DNA of 64,000 bases, taken from contig CANTFL010001332.1 of the NCBI GenBank assembly GCA_947650285.1, positions 248,001 to 312,000 of the forward strand, given 5' to 3'. The notes below the pieces were generated by a model. That model ran no database searches. It had not been told where the DNA came from and saw only the letters and a program-made list of their open reading frames with translations. Shown here piece after piece: positions 1-13,273 of the stretch; position 1 is the stretch's first letter, and each line of letters begins with the position of its first letter. Both the position numbers and the translations under genes were made by a program. The stretch is from Hyaloperonospora brassicae (lineage: Eukaryota; Oomycota; Peronosporomycetes; Peronosporales; Peronosporaceae).

Positions 1-315
1 ATACCCCAGGACGACATCAGTGACAGGCTCGGACAGGTTCTTAGGTATGTGAACCTGTACCGAGAAAGTCATGAATTCGACGAAAATGCAGTCGTTAAAC
101 TACTGCAAGGGGATAAAACGATCGAGGAACTGCGGGCATATCTCATGTTGTTTGAAGGCCATCAGGACGAGGATGGGCGATCAAAAGAGCTCTTACAAGC
201 TGTACGTGGCATACATCGGCCTACTATAGAAGAAATGGACCGCACGGAGGCGATCCTATCTGATATTCGTGAGGGACGCCCACCCTGGTCGGTCACTGAG
301 GTTAATCGTTGGTGA
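1..315 (+). CDS. 3' end of an unidentified protein-coding gene (partial)
   Basis: The frame is open from the first base of the window and ends in TGA at 313-315, so about 104 C-terminal residues are visible and the 5' end lies outside. The peptide is hydrophilic, rich in Glu, Asp and Arg, and looks mostly helical; it ends WSVTEVNRW. I recognise no domain. An in-frame GTG at 49 is not a credible eukaryotic start, and the sequence before it reads equally well as protein. It could be the last exon of a spliced gene. It is the only good coding stretch in the first 8 kb, and chance openness cannot be excluded. Confidence 0.4.
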   Translation: MPQDDISDRLGQVLRYVNLYRESHEFDENAVVKLLQGDKTIEELRAYLMLFEGHQDEDGRSKELLQAVRGIHRPTIEEMDRTEAILSDIREGRPPWSVTEVNRW

Positions 316-2034
316 GCACAGTTAAAAGGCGTTTTGTCCTGATTTGAACTTGATGATCTATTCTTCGCCTGTGTTCTACATGTCATTGCAGTGAGCTCCC
401 TTGCGATAGCAGGTATCGCATCCCGTAACACGCATCGCAAGCCAGCCTACATGTCCCATCTGCGTCTCATACAATCGCGTAAACATGAGCTTCACTCGAC
501 TTCAGCAAGTGGTGCACTTGTATCATACGATAGGATAAAGTCTACCCATATTGCCACGGGTTTCAACCTGACTACAATCGGCTAGTTAATGCAAACATAG
601 CCAAACCGTGTAATCTATATGCGCCATTAACCAGAATGTCTCCTCCGCGATAAATTGAACGAGTTTGTCAGTCGCAGTGCTTTGTTTTCTTTAGTCGATC
701 GTCGTCGTGCTCGGGATTAATGTTTAAGATCTATGTTGCGTCGAGGGAATGCAATCAGACTGTAGAATGTTGATCGAGATTCGGACGACCTGGGTGCAAT
801 ACATAACGCTCACATATGTTTCGCTGAGAATAGCCACTTCAATCGTCCGCTGCATCCATTCGTGACTTGACTGCTTTCTCCAACACGGCCAGCCACAGTC
901 AATGATTAGGCTACTTCACGGATTTTAATGCATACGAGGCATGAGCCTTTTTGGCATGGTGTCGCACGTCTCTGTTCACTGTGTCTTGATCGTCCATTCC
1001 ACGTACCGCTCGTAACGCGAAATCTCGCTAGCATCTCTTTCATGTTGCTAATATTCGCACTTCCATCTCACTTTTGTATCTTTTCTCGTCAGAAAAGTAT
1101 CTGAAATAAATGTAATTGTGCAAAACTTAAATCGGTGTGTTGACACGATAACGCGATCTTGGCATTGATTAATTGCTTTAAGGTGTTTTCGATCCGGTCA
1201 TTGGCGTAAGAACGCTTGCTGTACAATGTCAACTATTGCAGTCAGGCACCTCGAGCGTCGATACCTATCGTGCACGAGTGAACGTGATCCTCCCTGATTC
1301 ATATGGAGGAAATGAAAGTGTCGTAGAGGCTATCGTAACGCTAATATAGATGCCTGCACTGAACGACAATGTACATTGCAGCGTTGGCACACGTCGTTGG
1401 TGGGACGTACTTGCTTACCTGCTCATTACTCCGAGACATGCAAGCGACGGACATGATACCCTAGTCAACGTGTGAAGACCATAACTTAGCTGCTGAGTCC
1501 ATCGAGCGCAAGTAAATACTGACGTCGAGATGGTTAACAATCCAACGACCCACCACCATGCATATCGATAGCTGTACCTTCATTAATAGACGCTTTGTAC
1601 GTAGAGCACATTGCATCGTCTTGATATCTCAGTAGAGCGTATTATTTTGCTGAAAAATATGGGTAGTTTGGAAGTGGATCTAACGAAGCGTGTCGTGTGT
1701 TGTGATGTCCTTTGCGTTTTACACACGCAGTCAACTTGGCAAGCACTAGAAATGGTTGCATAGTGCCTTCTTTTGCGGATACAGGCGCGACGACACAGCA
1801 ATCACACATTTGTGTACAAAAAGCATCTATACTTGCTGGCGTCCGCGAATAGCAAGTATAACATGTTGCTGGTCCAACTGTTGCCGATACTTTTACATCA
1901 ACTTTTAAGAAATTTGTTCTTCTATGTATACGTATGTCAAACGTGGAACGGAGTTAGCCCGCTACATGTTATTCGTTCCGAATATGCCAATGGCAGTATT
2001 ATCTTGATTGATAACATTCCTCGATATTACCTGA
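316..2034. other. intergenic, no gene supported
   Basis: AT-rich sequence dense in stop codons in all frames. The few short open frames (for example 391-585 and 1773-2054) have no recognisable domain, no conserved-looking composition and no neighbouring splice pattern. I see no RNA gene or terminal repeat here. Confidence 0.5.
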
Positions 2035-2376
2035 CTAAGGAAATAACGATGTAGTTTACTTCAAAGGCAATATTAGAGACCGCTCCACTCTTTCGATAAT
2101 AATTTCCATAATGTCGACCAAATTGACCAACAATCGCTGCTCGACGCGCGCAATTGGTGGTGAGTGAGAAACCTACACAGTAATTTGTATATCACAAGGT
2201 ATAGGCACGACATATATAAGCTTGAGGAAAAGAAACTTAACTACATTGAAAACAATAATACTTTCCTCCTACTCTCGGCATTCTTTGTTCAGCTTTCTCT
2301 CTAACCTCCTCGAGCGCTCACGCGTACATGACATTTGGGAGCACACACCCTCGTAATTTTTCGTTACGATGGCTTT
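2035..2376 (+). repeat. decayed copia-type LTR, same family as 26427-26868
   Basis: The core around 2140-2170 (a GACGCGCGCAATTGGTGGTGAG-like block) and the following AT-rich stretch match, in order, the middle part of the LTR at 26427-26868 and the reverse complement of the copies at 29004-29512 and 50912-51373. The 3' side ends near a degenerate CGTTAC at about 2372, where the intact copy has CCGTTACA. The 5' boundary is not recognisable and is given only roughly. No internal element sequence adjoins it. Confidence 0.4.
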
Positions 2377-5300
2377 CCAGTAAACTGGTAAGTAATGTGT
2401 CCGTGACAGAACACGTACGGCGCTTCAAATTACGCTGAACATTTTTTTATGTCAACCGGTGGTTAGTGATCGATTATAGACGACAGTAGATTATATGCAA
2501 TACCCCGCGTTCCCTGAAAAATAGGTTCACCGCATCAAATTGTTGCCATCATCTCTCACAGCAATGAACGCTTCATCCAAGGCCTTGATTGATTGGTCCT
2601 TGGAGCTATAAAACAATTTAGTGCTCGAGATGATCAGGCGAAAGAAAGAATAGCCGCACTTTGGGCAAAAGAAGATAAGCCCTAAATCTGTGTCCAAATT
2701 GTGGATCTGTTGTTGCAAAAGTGGCCATCAAAGCAATATTCCGGAGTAGCCCTTTGCCGAGCGAATGTCGAGTCTTCCGTTTCTGATGTAAGATCTTTTC
2801 CAGGGATGCACATCATTATAATCTTGTCCGCGGGTGCAATTTCTCCGAGTATGTTCAGCACAAGATGTGCGAGACTACAAATTGGAAGGTCGATGATCAA
2901 TCAATAAATGTCTGCCACGGTCCCCGCAAATTTATAACTTTGTTTTGTTAAAAATGTTAAATAATAGCCAATAAATGTTTTGATATTTTACATAGTTAAA
3001 GGAGTTTTACCTTTTACAGTGTTTAATAGTAAAACAAACAGGGTAAGAAACAAAATAGTCTGCCTATTTGTACTTAAAATGTATCATTATCGATAATTTT
3101 AAAATTACTGCGGCACATACACTATCTAGATATTGCAATCCGGCAAACCGGTCGATTCAACTTCGACCGCACTGGCACCATAGAATTTAGAGACAATGGC
3201 CTGTGTTGAGCGCGGGGATATATTATGACGTAAAGTGGGTACGTGCGACACTTGTTTACACGTCGTGGTCATAACATGAATGTGGGCAGTGTAAATATTC
3301 TCGGCCATCAGGTCAGATAAATTGGGCATAGACGTATACCTTGTCTGCTCATATTCGAAGACTTTAAATGTTTTCACGATCATGCTGATCTTTTACTAGT
3401 ATTCGTGTTGAAAGTGAGGTATGTTGAACTACGCAATTGAATATTGTACCGATTTTTAAGGGGTCGCGATATCTGTTGCTGCTATCTACTATACCTTAGT
3501 ATTTGACAGCACGAAGAAAAGTTCACCTTGCCGTCATTTGCTGTGCTAACGATAGTGATTTGAGGGTGCTCTGCAAGAGTGAAATGGTAAGCTCAGCTAG
3601 CGCCTGCGTAAATTTGTAGCATATACTCGCACTTTGCGGTACTGCGAGGCTAGATTCTACTTTCACTGTGAGCGATATATTTGCAGTTAATGATTCCAAT
3701 TTCATTATTCTTTATGACATGAAGCGGTGCAAATAAGCTGTGTTGTTCCTACCTCAAAACCTGAATGAGACTATTATATACATCCGATTTAGCATTAGTC
3801 GGTTTTGCTCCAATCTACTTGCTCCTGATCCAGACAATTTTTAGTGGTATAATTCTAAAGCTATGCACTTTCGTTTGCTTATCCTAAGCTGTCTCGCTTG
3901 TGTGTACTATTGATATGCCAAAGAATAAAGGTAACACCGGCCCGTTGGGGGAGTCGGTAAAGTTCTTCTTTTCAGAATTGGGAACTATGTGTGCGACAGA
4001 AGGTGGTTCATCAATGATGATCAAATACGCAACAGCACGTATTCCCGCTTCCCGCGTCCAGCTTGGTAAGTAGACACTCGGAAGTATGAAATGCCCCACG
4101 TAATCCATATTGCGTCACCGCATAATGGCCCCGCGTATATTGCTATATCTCTGCTCGTCGTATTGTAGCTAAACATTGCGTAAAATAAGACCACCGTTTT
4201 GCGTCAATTTCGATTGAAGATTAAAGGAAGACTTCGCGAGCAATCTGTGTCCTGTCGCACTCATTTATAAAAACTTGAGCTATGTCTCACGAGATCTCCC
4301 GAGATCTGAGAGCTCGAGTGAAAGTGCTGCTGGGTAAATAGCGTCGGTCATCAACCTGTGTGTCCCAGAATTTGCAAATGCATCTCCTCGTATATTTCCA
4401 CGTGATCCTCATATAAAAACACATTTGAAGAAGTGTAATTATATGAAGAGCTTCCGTCACAACATAATGTTAGCAGGAATTTTTCAGAGTGAATTACTAT
4501 AACACTTGGGTCAGCAGAGCGTCTGTGTAACGTTTGGATATGTAGCACGAATCCGGCGTAGGTCGTGCCAATGCATCAATCTGAAATTGCGCGCAAATGT
4601 GCATGTATATGGTTTGGTCTGAATCGGGCTTGATATCTATGCGTGGCTTATAGATTCATCTCGCAACAACTTTTTTTGCTTAAGCACAAGTTTACCTATG
4701 ATGGATGCCTGCTCAGACACATGTGTAGTTTGTGTAGTAGAAGTGTGTGCGGCGAAGGTTTTAGGTACTGCATCTGCGGGGAAAGAAACCAACTCTTACA
4801 AAGACACGGGTTCATCAGTATGAGCAGAAGCACTTAAGCCTTGTGTATGCTCGTAATCTATCTGCCGTTTTCGTTCAGAACCCATGAAACTTATTTATGG
4901 TGCTAACTTCATCGCTTCTCCTTATAGACAATCGGACGAGTAGGATAGGCGAATCTACCATGAAGCCTGGCAGATTCTACATATTTTAGAGTCTTTGCAG
5001 AATGTATTTTTTTATCAGACTTCATGTCTGATGTAGAGCGATCTCTTCTAGGGATAATGGGTGATCAGATGAGTGAACTCCTTACTGGTGCTTTCCATAT
5101 ATTTGGCTAGACCCTTCGCTTTATAATTGGAAACTATCTCGAGAAAGAAGCCAAGGTGACTTTATAATCGATTCATACACAAACCATTGCAGGTCTGCAC
5201 GTTCTAGGCTCATATCGTATGTCGAATATCTCAATCTATATAAGTGCGGGTGTATATATTGGCGGTGGCATCCACATCGAGGCTGCAATTCCAAATGTAA

Positions 5301-8061
5301 GTGTCGTATACAAATTGTTAAAAATGCGGTAGGCGTCCGACTAGAAATATGCGTTTCGATTCTGTTATATATATATACGCATCGGAAACACAAGTAATTT
5401 TAGCCCCGGACACAGAAGTTATTGTATCCCCAATGTTCCGTAATGTAATATGAATACAAGTAAGTATGGCACCTGACCTATTTGTAGTAATAAAACGTAT
5501 CGGGTGATGCCACATCATTACAAAACGTCTATTTGAAGGAGGTCTTGGGAGCCTGATGCAGCGACCTAGTCCTTTAACATTTGTATCGCAATGTTCCCAG
5601 TCGAACTGCAGGGCGCTGATAGACACCCTGCTCAATAAATATGTCATCAGCCAGGTTTAGCAAACGAGCGAGAATTGATAAAGACAGTACCGCCTAGTTG
5701 GTGGATTTGTTGGCTCTGAGTTTTATAAACACTATAAAAAAGTCTGACGGGTACTGTTTAGACGTTCAATGGAATTAACGAAGCAGTTGATCTCGTTTTC
5801 TCCGTTGCCAACGTATACGAAACTCTGCCTGTGTTTCGCGTACCTTTAAATAATTTACCACAATTGGAATGAAGGATTTAGACTCTTGGAGATGCACTCG
5901 TAAGCGATAAAATTTTGTCGGTAACTATTCGCCATCTTCTATCGTACCCTGCGCGAGTCAACAAACAAGGGGGGACTCCATCCACTCTTCATACCATTAC
6001 ACTAAATTGTTGATAGTAGATACATGATGTAGGTTGTATAGACAAACTGCCACAAGGGCGGATGAAGTTGGCGCGATAATCTAATCCATACGTGACTAGC
6101 ATTAGGTGTGTAGATATCGACAGAGTAAAAAAGGGTTTTATTAGGTATAAACTTTAATTTCTGGTTTGCTAGTCGAACAGTGACACACAGTGATCCTATT
6201 TTGGACTGTGGACTACGATGCTGATAGTTTTAATGCAGTTGGCCACCCTGAAGCTGATATACCAGCGACGCAATACACATATTAAATACGTTGTCCTCCG
6301 CATTATGCAACAGTTGGTCTAAGCTTTTGCATGGAAGATTAAAAATGACTGCGCTTTGCCACCGAAACTTACATGTCGTCCTCAGTCGTACTTATAAGCT
6401 TCGTAGAATTACTTACAGGGTGTAACTATCGCGAGTCATGGCTTTTGTAGGAAATCGAAATTGCGACTAGTCCAGCATACGAATAAGAGCGGTTACGTAC
6501 AGACGACAAATATTCTAATCGTATAGATAATGCTTTAAAGGCTACGAAGAGATTCGAAAAGCCTAAAAAGGTTTCGATCTGCTAGCGCGATATTCATTTA
6601 TCGCTTTTAAAGTCTCGCTTAAATCCGGGAGCACCACCCATATATGTCTAGTAGGTCTCCTATATTAATGCCGTAACCTCCCGTTGCGTATATGTTGAGC
6701 AGTATTGCAATGCCACTTTATTGCCGGAAAAATCCTCGCATATTAACAAAACCGTCTCTCTTATAGAATATGATCATGTAAAACAGAAGAGTGTATCAAG
6801 GTAATCCGCCTCTCCGTCTTACAAGTGCATTTTTGAACTGGCACATCATCATGGGGTCACCGTTAGTCGTGCCGATAGAGGGCATCTTAACACGGTGCTT
6901 AAAGAAAAATGTTATTCAGGAAAGCCTGGTACACTTTATAAATGCAGTTCAAACTCATTTATAGGAAACTCTTAAGCCAATAATGACAGGAAAAATCATT
7001 TCTTAATGCATGTCAACTTAATTTGGTCGAACTTGTTTTCCCAACCAGTTTGGTAACATCATAATGTCGCATTTGTAATGACCTCCACATGAACGTGTTC
7101 GTGGAGGTTAGCACGGTATCCATTTAAGCGTTGAGACACATGTTCTACTGTCGACTTCAATGATATTGGTATCCGGTAGCCACTCTTTCCTCTACATCAC
7201 ATTCTCTGAGACGTCTGTGGCTCAGCTTATAAAATATGGTAGAACGATGTGTAGATCCAAGTCATTTACGACCTCCTATCTATTCTTATTGATTAACAAG
7301 ATGATCACCATCATCAACAAACCACTTATGAAGCCTAATTTTTCAAGTGTGAATAAGTTAACGCATAGCGAACTCGAACTTTTTTTTTGATAATATGTAT
7401 TTTTGTGTGACTATATACTTCCACCGGACGCACTTAACTGCTGATAGATAACGCATCTCCTTCTATGCATGACCGTATTAGAGTCGAGACTATATGAGTA
7501 GAATGCCTGGTGATTGCTCACGGTTTTTTTATAGCTCTGACAATAGCGATTAGTCTTAAAGGACGTTTACGTCATGCTTTTCGCAAACTGAATAGAAAAA
7601 TACAGCGCCTTTAATACTCTGTCAAGATCCATTAAATGATTTCAGAGTAATCATTCTGAACAAAAGGTGTAATTTAGTATGGGCGGAGTAACATAACCCC
7701 ACAAGAGGGGTCTTTGACCATAGTTCGTATTACCTATGATTAGACTGTGTCGAATCGGAAAAATTCGTCATTGCAGCTGCAGATATATGCAGAAGAGGAT
7801 GCATTAGGTCCTTGTGAGGTCTTAAAGGTCAAAGGGATCGGTACATACTTCACATCGATAGGCTATATATGACCGGTTGCACGAACGACGATACTATCTC
7901 CGCGGGATCCTACTTGGCAGCTATTTGTGAGGTAGGAAAGAAAAACATGGGGTAAAGTTTTTCGTTAAAATTGCTATATTACATTTTCAACGCGCCAATA
8001 CGATCATGTCGCGCAACAAAGTTATAATGTTAGGAGTTGAGTCGGGACAAATTAAGTAGAA
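2377..8061. other. 5.7-kb AT-rich gene desert
   Basis: No reading frame here has a recognisable motif. The longest frames (for example minus 5318-5647, 109 codons, and plus 7160-7390) are short and of low-complexity or random composition. Short minus-strand stretches at 2527-2900 and 3884-4108 have protein-like composition and may be transposon relics, but I could not name them. The region is most simply read as old, mutated repeat DNA. Confidence 0.45.
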
Positions 8062-8313
8062 TTATAGGTACACACCCACCCTTTGATACATACACACACT
8101 CGTTTGAAATAGAGGCCTCTCTTATAGTACCGTAACCTCCCTAACTAGTTACTGCACACGTATAAGCACAAAATGCCATATAAACATTCTTTGCTTTGTA
8201 CACCCCTCCTTAATTAGGGTCTCTATTGAGTCAGCACATAGTCTTGCGTATAAAATGCGCTCTCGTCATCAGGTACACCCCCTTATAAGTACCTCAAATA
8301 CTACCATTTCCCC
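8062..8313 (+). repeat. left terminal inverted repeat
   Basis: Matches 9312-9563 in reverse complement over its whole length. The best-conserved blocks are the outer 30 bases, the segment around 8140-8200, and the inner segment with TACCTCAAATACTACCATTT. Confidence 0.65.
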
Positions 8314-8754
8314 TTTTTCTAGCAGAATTAAAAAACACACCCACACCGCTTGAGATACGAGCAGCAATCCAACCGTTCGGCTGCGTGAGCCTTCGTGGCG
8401 AGAAGCCGAGAGGCGCAGTCTGGGATCTGCGCGTTGTTCTGCCCATTATCTTATCCGCCATATGTCTCGTTGTAGTGATGTACAAGCTCCTCTTTGTACT
8501 AGAGTACACTACATGCACGACCGCATGAGACCGTCTCGTTGCTGAGCAGAGCGGCGTTTGCGCACAAACGACAACGCATCAGCTGTCACTTCTCTATCGC
8601 ACCCACTTGAAGCTACTCGGTTGATTGCCGATGGATGTTGCAAGATTGTTCTGGTGGCCGATTACCGCGACTCGACCAGGTGAGCATGTGCCATCAATAC
8701 ACATTGAGGTACTTGTGTCTGTGTAAATCCGACCTCTGGAAGATTGTTTGCTGA

Positions 8755-8997
8755 CTTTTTGTGGATGTAAAATATGCCTTTGACCTGATCAGTTGCTTGA
8801 AGTCGCTGCGGTCAATCTTTGGTAATGAAGCAGAGCCAGTCAATCGAAAGATTAGCATTTATGATCAGATTTATCGTGCAAGGAACGAGCACATGTGCGC
8901 TGACGTGTTTCGTAGGCTCGTTGGGGAAGAAAACTGTCACCGCGCACAGCTTGTATTGTCTCGAATCGACGCTGTTAATGCAACGGTAGGTCATTGA
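8755..8997 (+). pseudogene. open frame inside the inverted-repeat element, possible captured exon
   Basis: The frame is open from 8755 to TGA at 8995-8997, about 80 codons, and has ordinary protein-like composition with no low complexity. It includes segments such as DLISCLKSLRSIFGNEAEP and YRARNEHMCADVFRRLVG. The upstream in-frame ATG is lacking; the first usable codon is GTG at 8761. I do not recognise the family. Its position between two long inverted repeats suggests a fragment of a host or transposon gene carried by the element. It may equally be chance. Confidence 0.2.
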
Positions 8998-9311
8998 CGA
9001 GGCGTACGTTAGTTTCTTTTTGGGGGCGGATGTTGACTCACTTGCTACTGCTGCTGCTGGGTTTGTGTTTTACCGGATGCGTCGTAGGGGCTCACTGCTG
9101 CGCGGTACGAAACGGGAAAGGCCATCATGGACGACTATTTTTGCCTTAAAATTGACTCGCACATGTGCGCGATTGGGACGAGATGATCATCGCGCAGTGG
9201 GTATCGATCGAGAATCCGAACACTAACATGTTTCGATCTACTCAAGGTCCATTAATGATTGACGGATCACCGTGGGTGTAGATGACCTGCATTAGAATTA
9301 TCTAAGGAATA

Positions 9312-9563
9312 GGGAAAATGGTAGTATTTGAGGTACTTATAAGGGGGTGTACCGGATGATGAGAGTGAATTTCATACGCAAGGCTATGTGCTGACTCAAT
9401 AGAGGCCCTCATTTCGGAGGGGTGTACAAAGCAAAGAATGTTTATATGGCATTTTGTGCTTATACGTGTGCAGTACCTAGTTAGGGAGGTTACGGTACTA
9501 AAAGAGAGACCTCTATTTCAAACGAGTGTGTGTACGTATCAAAGGGTGGGTATGTACCTATAA
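9312..9563 (-). repeat. right terminal inverted repeat
   Basis: Inverted partner of 8062-8313. Relative to it there are several substitutions and short indels, so the insertion is not recent. Confidence 0.65.
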
Positions 9564-10768
9564 ATCTCTATAAAGTTATGTTTTCAAAGATTACGCCTTC
9601 GGGTCGAAGTAAACTTTTTGTCTAACCAATTCCTCGAACACAAGCCCTTTAAAAGCCTGCCTGAGCTTGACAGCTGATAAGCTTATTCCTCTATTACTTT
9701 ACAACAGTTTTTGAAAGTCGGTGCTTTACGTGTTTTGTACAGGTCATCAAGCATATTGTATGCTTGACTAATAGAAAAGTGACCTTGACTGATGCTTATC
9801 GGCTCCACTTAGACAAGTCTATACACGACTCATTCTTTCGAGACTTCAAACCGATCCCATCTAGCTTCCATTACCTGCTCGTCGTCGACGAGGATCGTTC
9901 TTTTACTGGTCGCGAGCATTACTAAGCCCTTGCCTTCCGTATCACTTAGCGCTACCAGTTAACACATACACAAACTCTTCCTCTCGACGGTAGACGGCGC
10001 TAGGCACTTCGAGTTCACACAGATGCTTGCAAATCAGTGTACGCGTGTCTTAAGTATATACTAAATATTGCTAAAATCTGCGCTGCATTTATATCTCTCT
10101 TTACTGTATCGCCGAGCGATTTGAGTGGCTGTCTCCCATTCTCCTCATTTCTTACACATTCAATTGATAAAAGGGACGTTCGACCTTCAAGCTCTCTTCA
10201 CGATAATTAACTTTCACCACTATTGGGTCGGCGACACCCTGTGTATGACACCAGTCCGCCGACAGTTACATATTAATCAAAAAATTGAACGAAATTCATC
10301 AAAATACAACTTTATTAGTCGTGACATGACTAAAGATAAGCGTCTCAACGAATTAGTTGGCATCGTACACTCATTGTAATTCATGCTTGACCAATCGTTC
10401 TCGCCTCGCTTACTATCTATAAACAAATGATACGCACTTATGCATGTGTCTCTTCTTCTCGTATGCTTCTCGACCTTTGACCGTTTTAAAAACTATGTTC
10501 TCGCGCTTTTGGGAGTTCGTCGACGACCATTCTTCAGCAAATGTCGACCCGCCGATTAGCCAAAGCCTAACGTCGTCAACATCCGCCTTTAGTTCGTCTA
10601 CTTTTTCTTTCGTTGCAGGGACTTCACTCTAGCTGATACTTTACCGAGCGCGCCACTCGCGATTTTCCGAGCTTCGGCAGTGCTCCACATTCTGTGTCGG
10701 CTTTGATTACCTGAGATCTCCTTGGTATCATGAGGGTGCGATGATTTTCCACATGGATCACATGTTAT
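9564..10768. other. intergenic, no gene supported
   Basis: The open frames at 10125-10379 and 10444-10632 are short and show no motif. This is the left flank of the gypsy element. I see no 5-bp direct repeat shared with the right flank at 25501. Confidence 0.45.
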
Positions 10769-12650
10769 TGTGGTAAAGTCACGGATCAAATGATGGGACG
10801 TGGATCGGTGACCACCCAGTTGGGGTGTCACTTTGGTGGAAAATGATTTCAAGGGACCTAGCAATCCAATAAGGAGATGGAAAGCGAATTCAACGGGGAT
10901 CGGCGATCCGATCCAATCCGACTGCCGCCAGACTGATGGATATGGAACGAACGGGGACAGAGAGATCTGGGACAAGACGACAAATAGAACGATTTCCATG
11001 GAGCGATCTGGGACGAGGAAGTGGGACGAAGTCATACAATTTACCTGAATGTTGGTCAAGGAGAAGGATACGTATAGCAACGGTCGTGGATATTGTGGCC
11101 AAGTCATTCTGGAAAGATGCATCTGGGACCAGGTGATGCGATGCGATATGACTCTGAGACGAAGGTGTAACATCCTGCAGATCGGTAATACTCTTTACCG
11201 ATCTCACAATGGAAGTACTGGTTTAGGTTAATTATAGCCCGATCTGGAAGCGTGTATACTCGTGGGGGTCCAGGGAGATATGTGGAGAGTCTTGTGGACT
11301 AGATAAACCCTGAAGGGTGATATTGGAGCACGTACAATGAACAGAAGAACATCTACTGCTGAATTGTACCGTTTCGGTCTCAACGATCTCGAATTTGGGC
11401 ACCAGATCGCTCATGTTCCTGTTGATTATGGATGTATCGCTGATGAGACTTTGGGATCATGATGAATATGTTTGTTGAACGTCCATGAGTGATGTCGCAA
11501 AATTTCAGACCGAAAGGGCCAGTGGAAGCCGGTTGGATTGACGTCGCAAACTGGATTTAGGCACATTTGGCACTTAAGTACTATTTCGGACCTTTTGGTA
11601 CCAAAATTGGGAATTTGGTATCGTATTTGGGATTTGGTCTCTTTTGGGCATTTAGGCACGATATCGGGAATATTGGCGCTATCTTTGGAGTACAGGTAAA
11701 TAAATTTCGACACGTGTCCAAGGGTCGATCAAGCTTAAAGGTGATATCGGTCTGGAGAGTTACCTACAGTTTGGAATAGGCGTAAGGATAGGTTGGCTAG
11801 TAATTTGGTTGGTTAATAAAACAGACTTGAACTCTACTTCTCCTGCTCACGACGCGCGCTCCCTCCCTCTCTTCCGGGAAAGATTTCTTTGGCTTCCCCG
11901 ACGGTTCGAGGTACGCGTGCTACAAGGACATTGGAGACCGATCTTGGATTGTTGGCCAAGATCGAGAAGAGCGATCTCGGGAAGTTTGGCCCGGATCGAT
12001 CAATTACTCACACTCAACTCAACTGTTAGGGTAGCAGCGACAAGGAAAAGGATTATAGTTACAAGATCACGAGACGGCTCAAGTGGTCAGAAGATCTGGA
12101 CAAGGAGTTCTAGACAAGATCGAGCGAGATCGAAGCGATCTACCGGATAGATCGTCCCGTTTCATTTTGGCAAAACAGGACACCTATCTGCCCACATTGC
12201 GAACTTTTAGCAAGATCGGCCGATCCCAAGTCCCGATCGGACCGATCATAAGGCAAGATCGACGCAAGAATATAATTTGCTGAGTGAAGATCTCCGCGCA
12301 GCGAAGACCCCGATCCCGAAGACAGATCGAGATCGGTGTCATTCAAGATCAAGATCACGACATATCCAAATAGAGATCGCCGCAACTCAAGATCAAGATC
12401 GCAGAACCCCTGTTTGTGGTGTGAAGATTTCCGCACCGAAAGCGAACTCTCAACCCAACCTCTCACCCAGCGATATCGACATCTCACAAGGCCGTTACGA
12501 AGAGCTCAAGCCAGCCCAACCTACAGGTACACAAGATGAGCACAAGGCTATACAACAAGGCACGAATCGGAGTACCCCCTCCGTGAGTCGGCAAGTCTGG
12601 GCAAGTGGAAGATCGACCCTCACACAAGCAATCTTGTGAGATCGACTTCA
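10769..12650 (+). repeat. 5' LTR of the gypsy element
   Basis: 1882 bp, TG...CA ends, collinear with 23619-25500 without indels as far as I can see. It is strikingly rich in GATC, with eight GATC tetramers within 12312-12400. The mid-LTR segment near 11809-11870 and the segment near 12070-12090 resemble parts of the more distant LTR nested in the inverted-repeat arms (48071 and 48285). Open frames inside it, such as minus 10598-11173, recur in both LTRs simply because the LTR is duplicated. Confidence 0.9.
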
Positions 12651-13273
12651 CTACAGTGGTTTGCGTGCTTGGACCTTCTGAGCCCTCTGGATTTCACCGT
12701 GAGTCCAGTGACAAAGATGTCAAGATCAAGAAAGAACCTGGGATTGAAGTGTCAGTGACAGAAGGATCGACGTAGACACGCAGAAGCGCGATATTTCCAG
12801 ATTATTAAAGTTTTGGGAGGGACGCTGATGAACTAAAAATGAAAGAGGAAGATGGAGAGGCCGATTTAGAAGATAAACCTTAAATCCCTCTCAGGATCCT
12901 TTCGGGGCCACCGCAGATCGCTCTGCAAAGAGCGATCTGCTGGATGAAAGTCCAATGGTGAAAACCAAACCGACGTAAGCCAAACCCTTTCTCCTCGTCG
13001 ACAGGTCACCCGACCTCAAGCCGAAGAAGACGATCGAGAAGTCTACCTTACCCGAGACGAGAAATGATACGCACGCCGAGATCGGAAAGCAAAGATCACC
13101 AGATAAACCAGACCATGGAATCAAAGGTCGGAGTCAAAGAGGAATACGATTAAGAACTGGACGAGATCGCGACGCTAAAGACAGAATATGAGCCAGTGAA
13201 GATAGCATCCAGGGAGTCTGGAAAAACAAACGAGACGTGGAAGCGCGCGAAATAGCACTGTTAATATAGCCAC
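12651..13273 (+). other. gypsy untranslated leader
   Basis: Sequence between the 5' LTR and the first gag frame. TGGT begins at 12656, five bases after the LTR end, and could be the start of a tRNA primer-binding site; I did not match it to a tRNA. No protein motif is visible. The stretch is again GATC-rich. Confidence 0.4.

Larger units (their letters stand above)
8062..9563. mobile_element. DNA transposon-like element with 252-bp terminal inverted repeats
   Basis: The first 252 bases (8062-8313) are the reverse complement, with scattered substitutions and small indels, of the last 252 (9312-9563). The termini read TTATAGGTAC and GTACCTATAA. The trinucleotide AAT lies just outside both ends and could be a 3-bp target duplication, but it overlaps the terminal bases and is not decisive. 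There is no transposase. The roughly 1-kb interior holds short open frames that do not look like a transposase, so this may be a non-autonomous element that has picked up unrelated sequence. A MULE-like or PIF/Harbinger-like origin is inference from the long repeats. Confidence 0.65.

Noticed and set aside
10598..11173. 191-codon minus ORF (and the similar part of 22719-24023)
   Set aside because: It recurs because the LTR is duplicated. It starts in different contexts on the two sides and has random-like composition.
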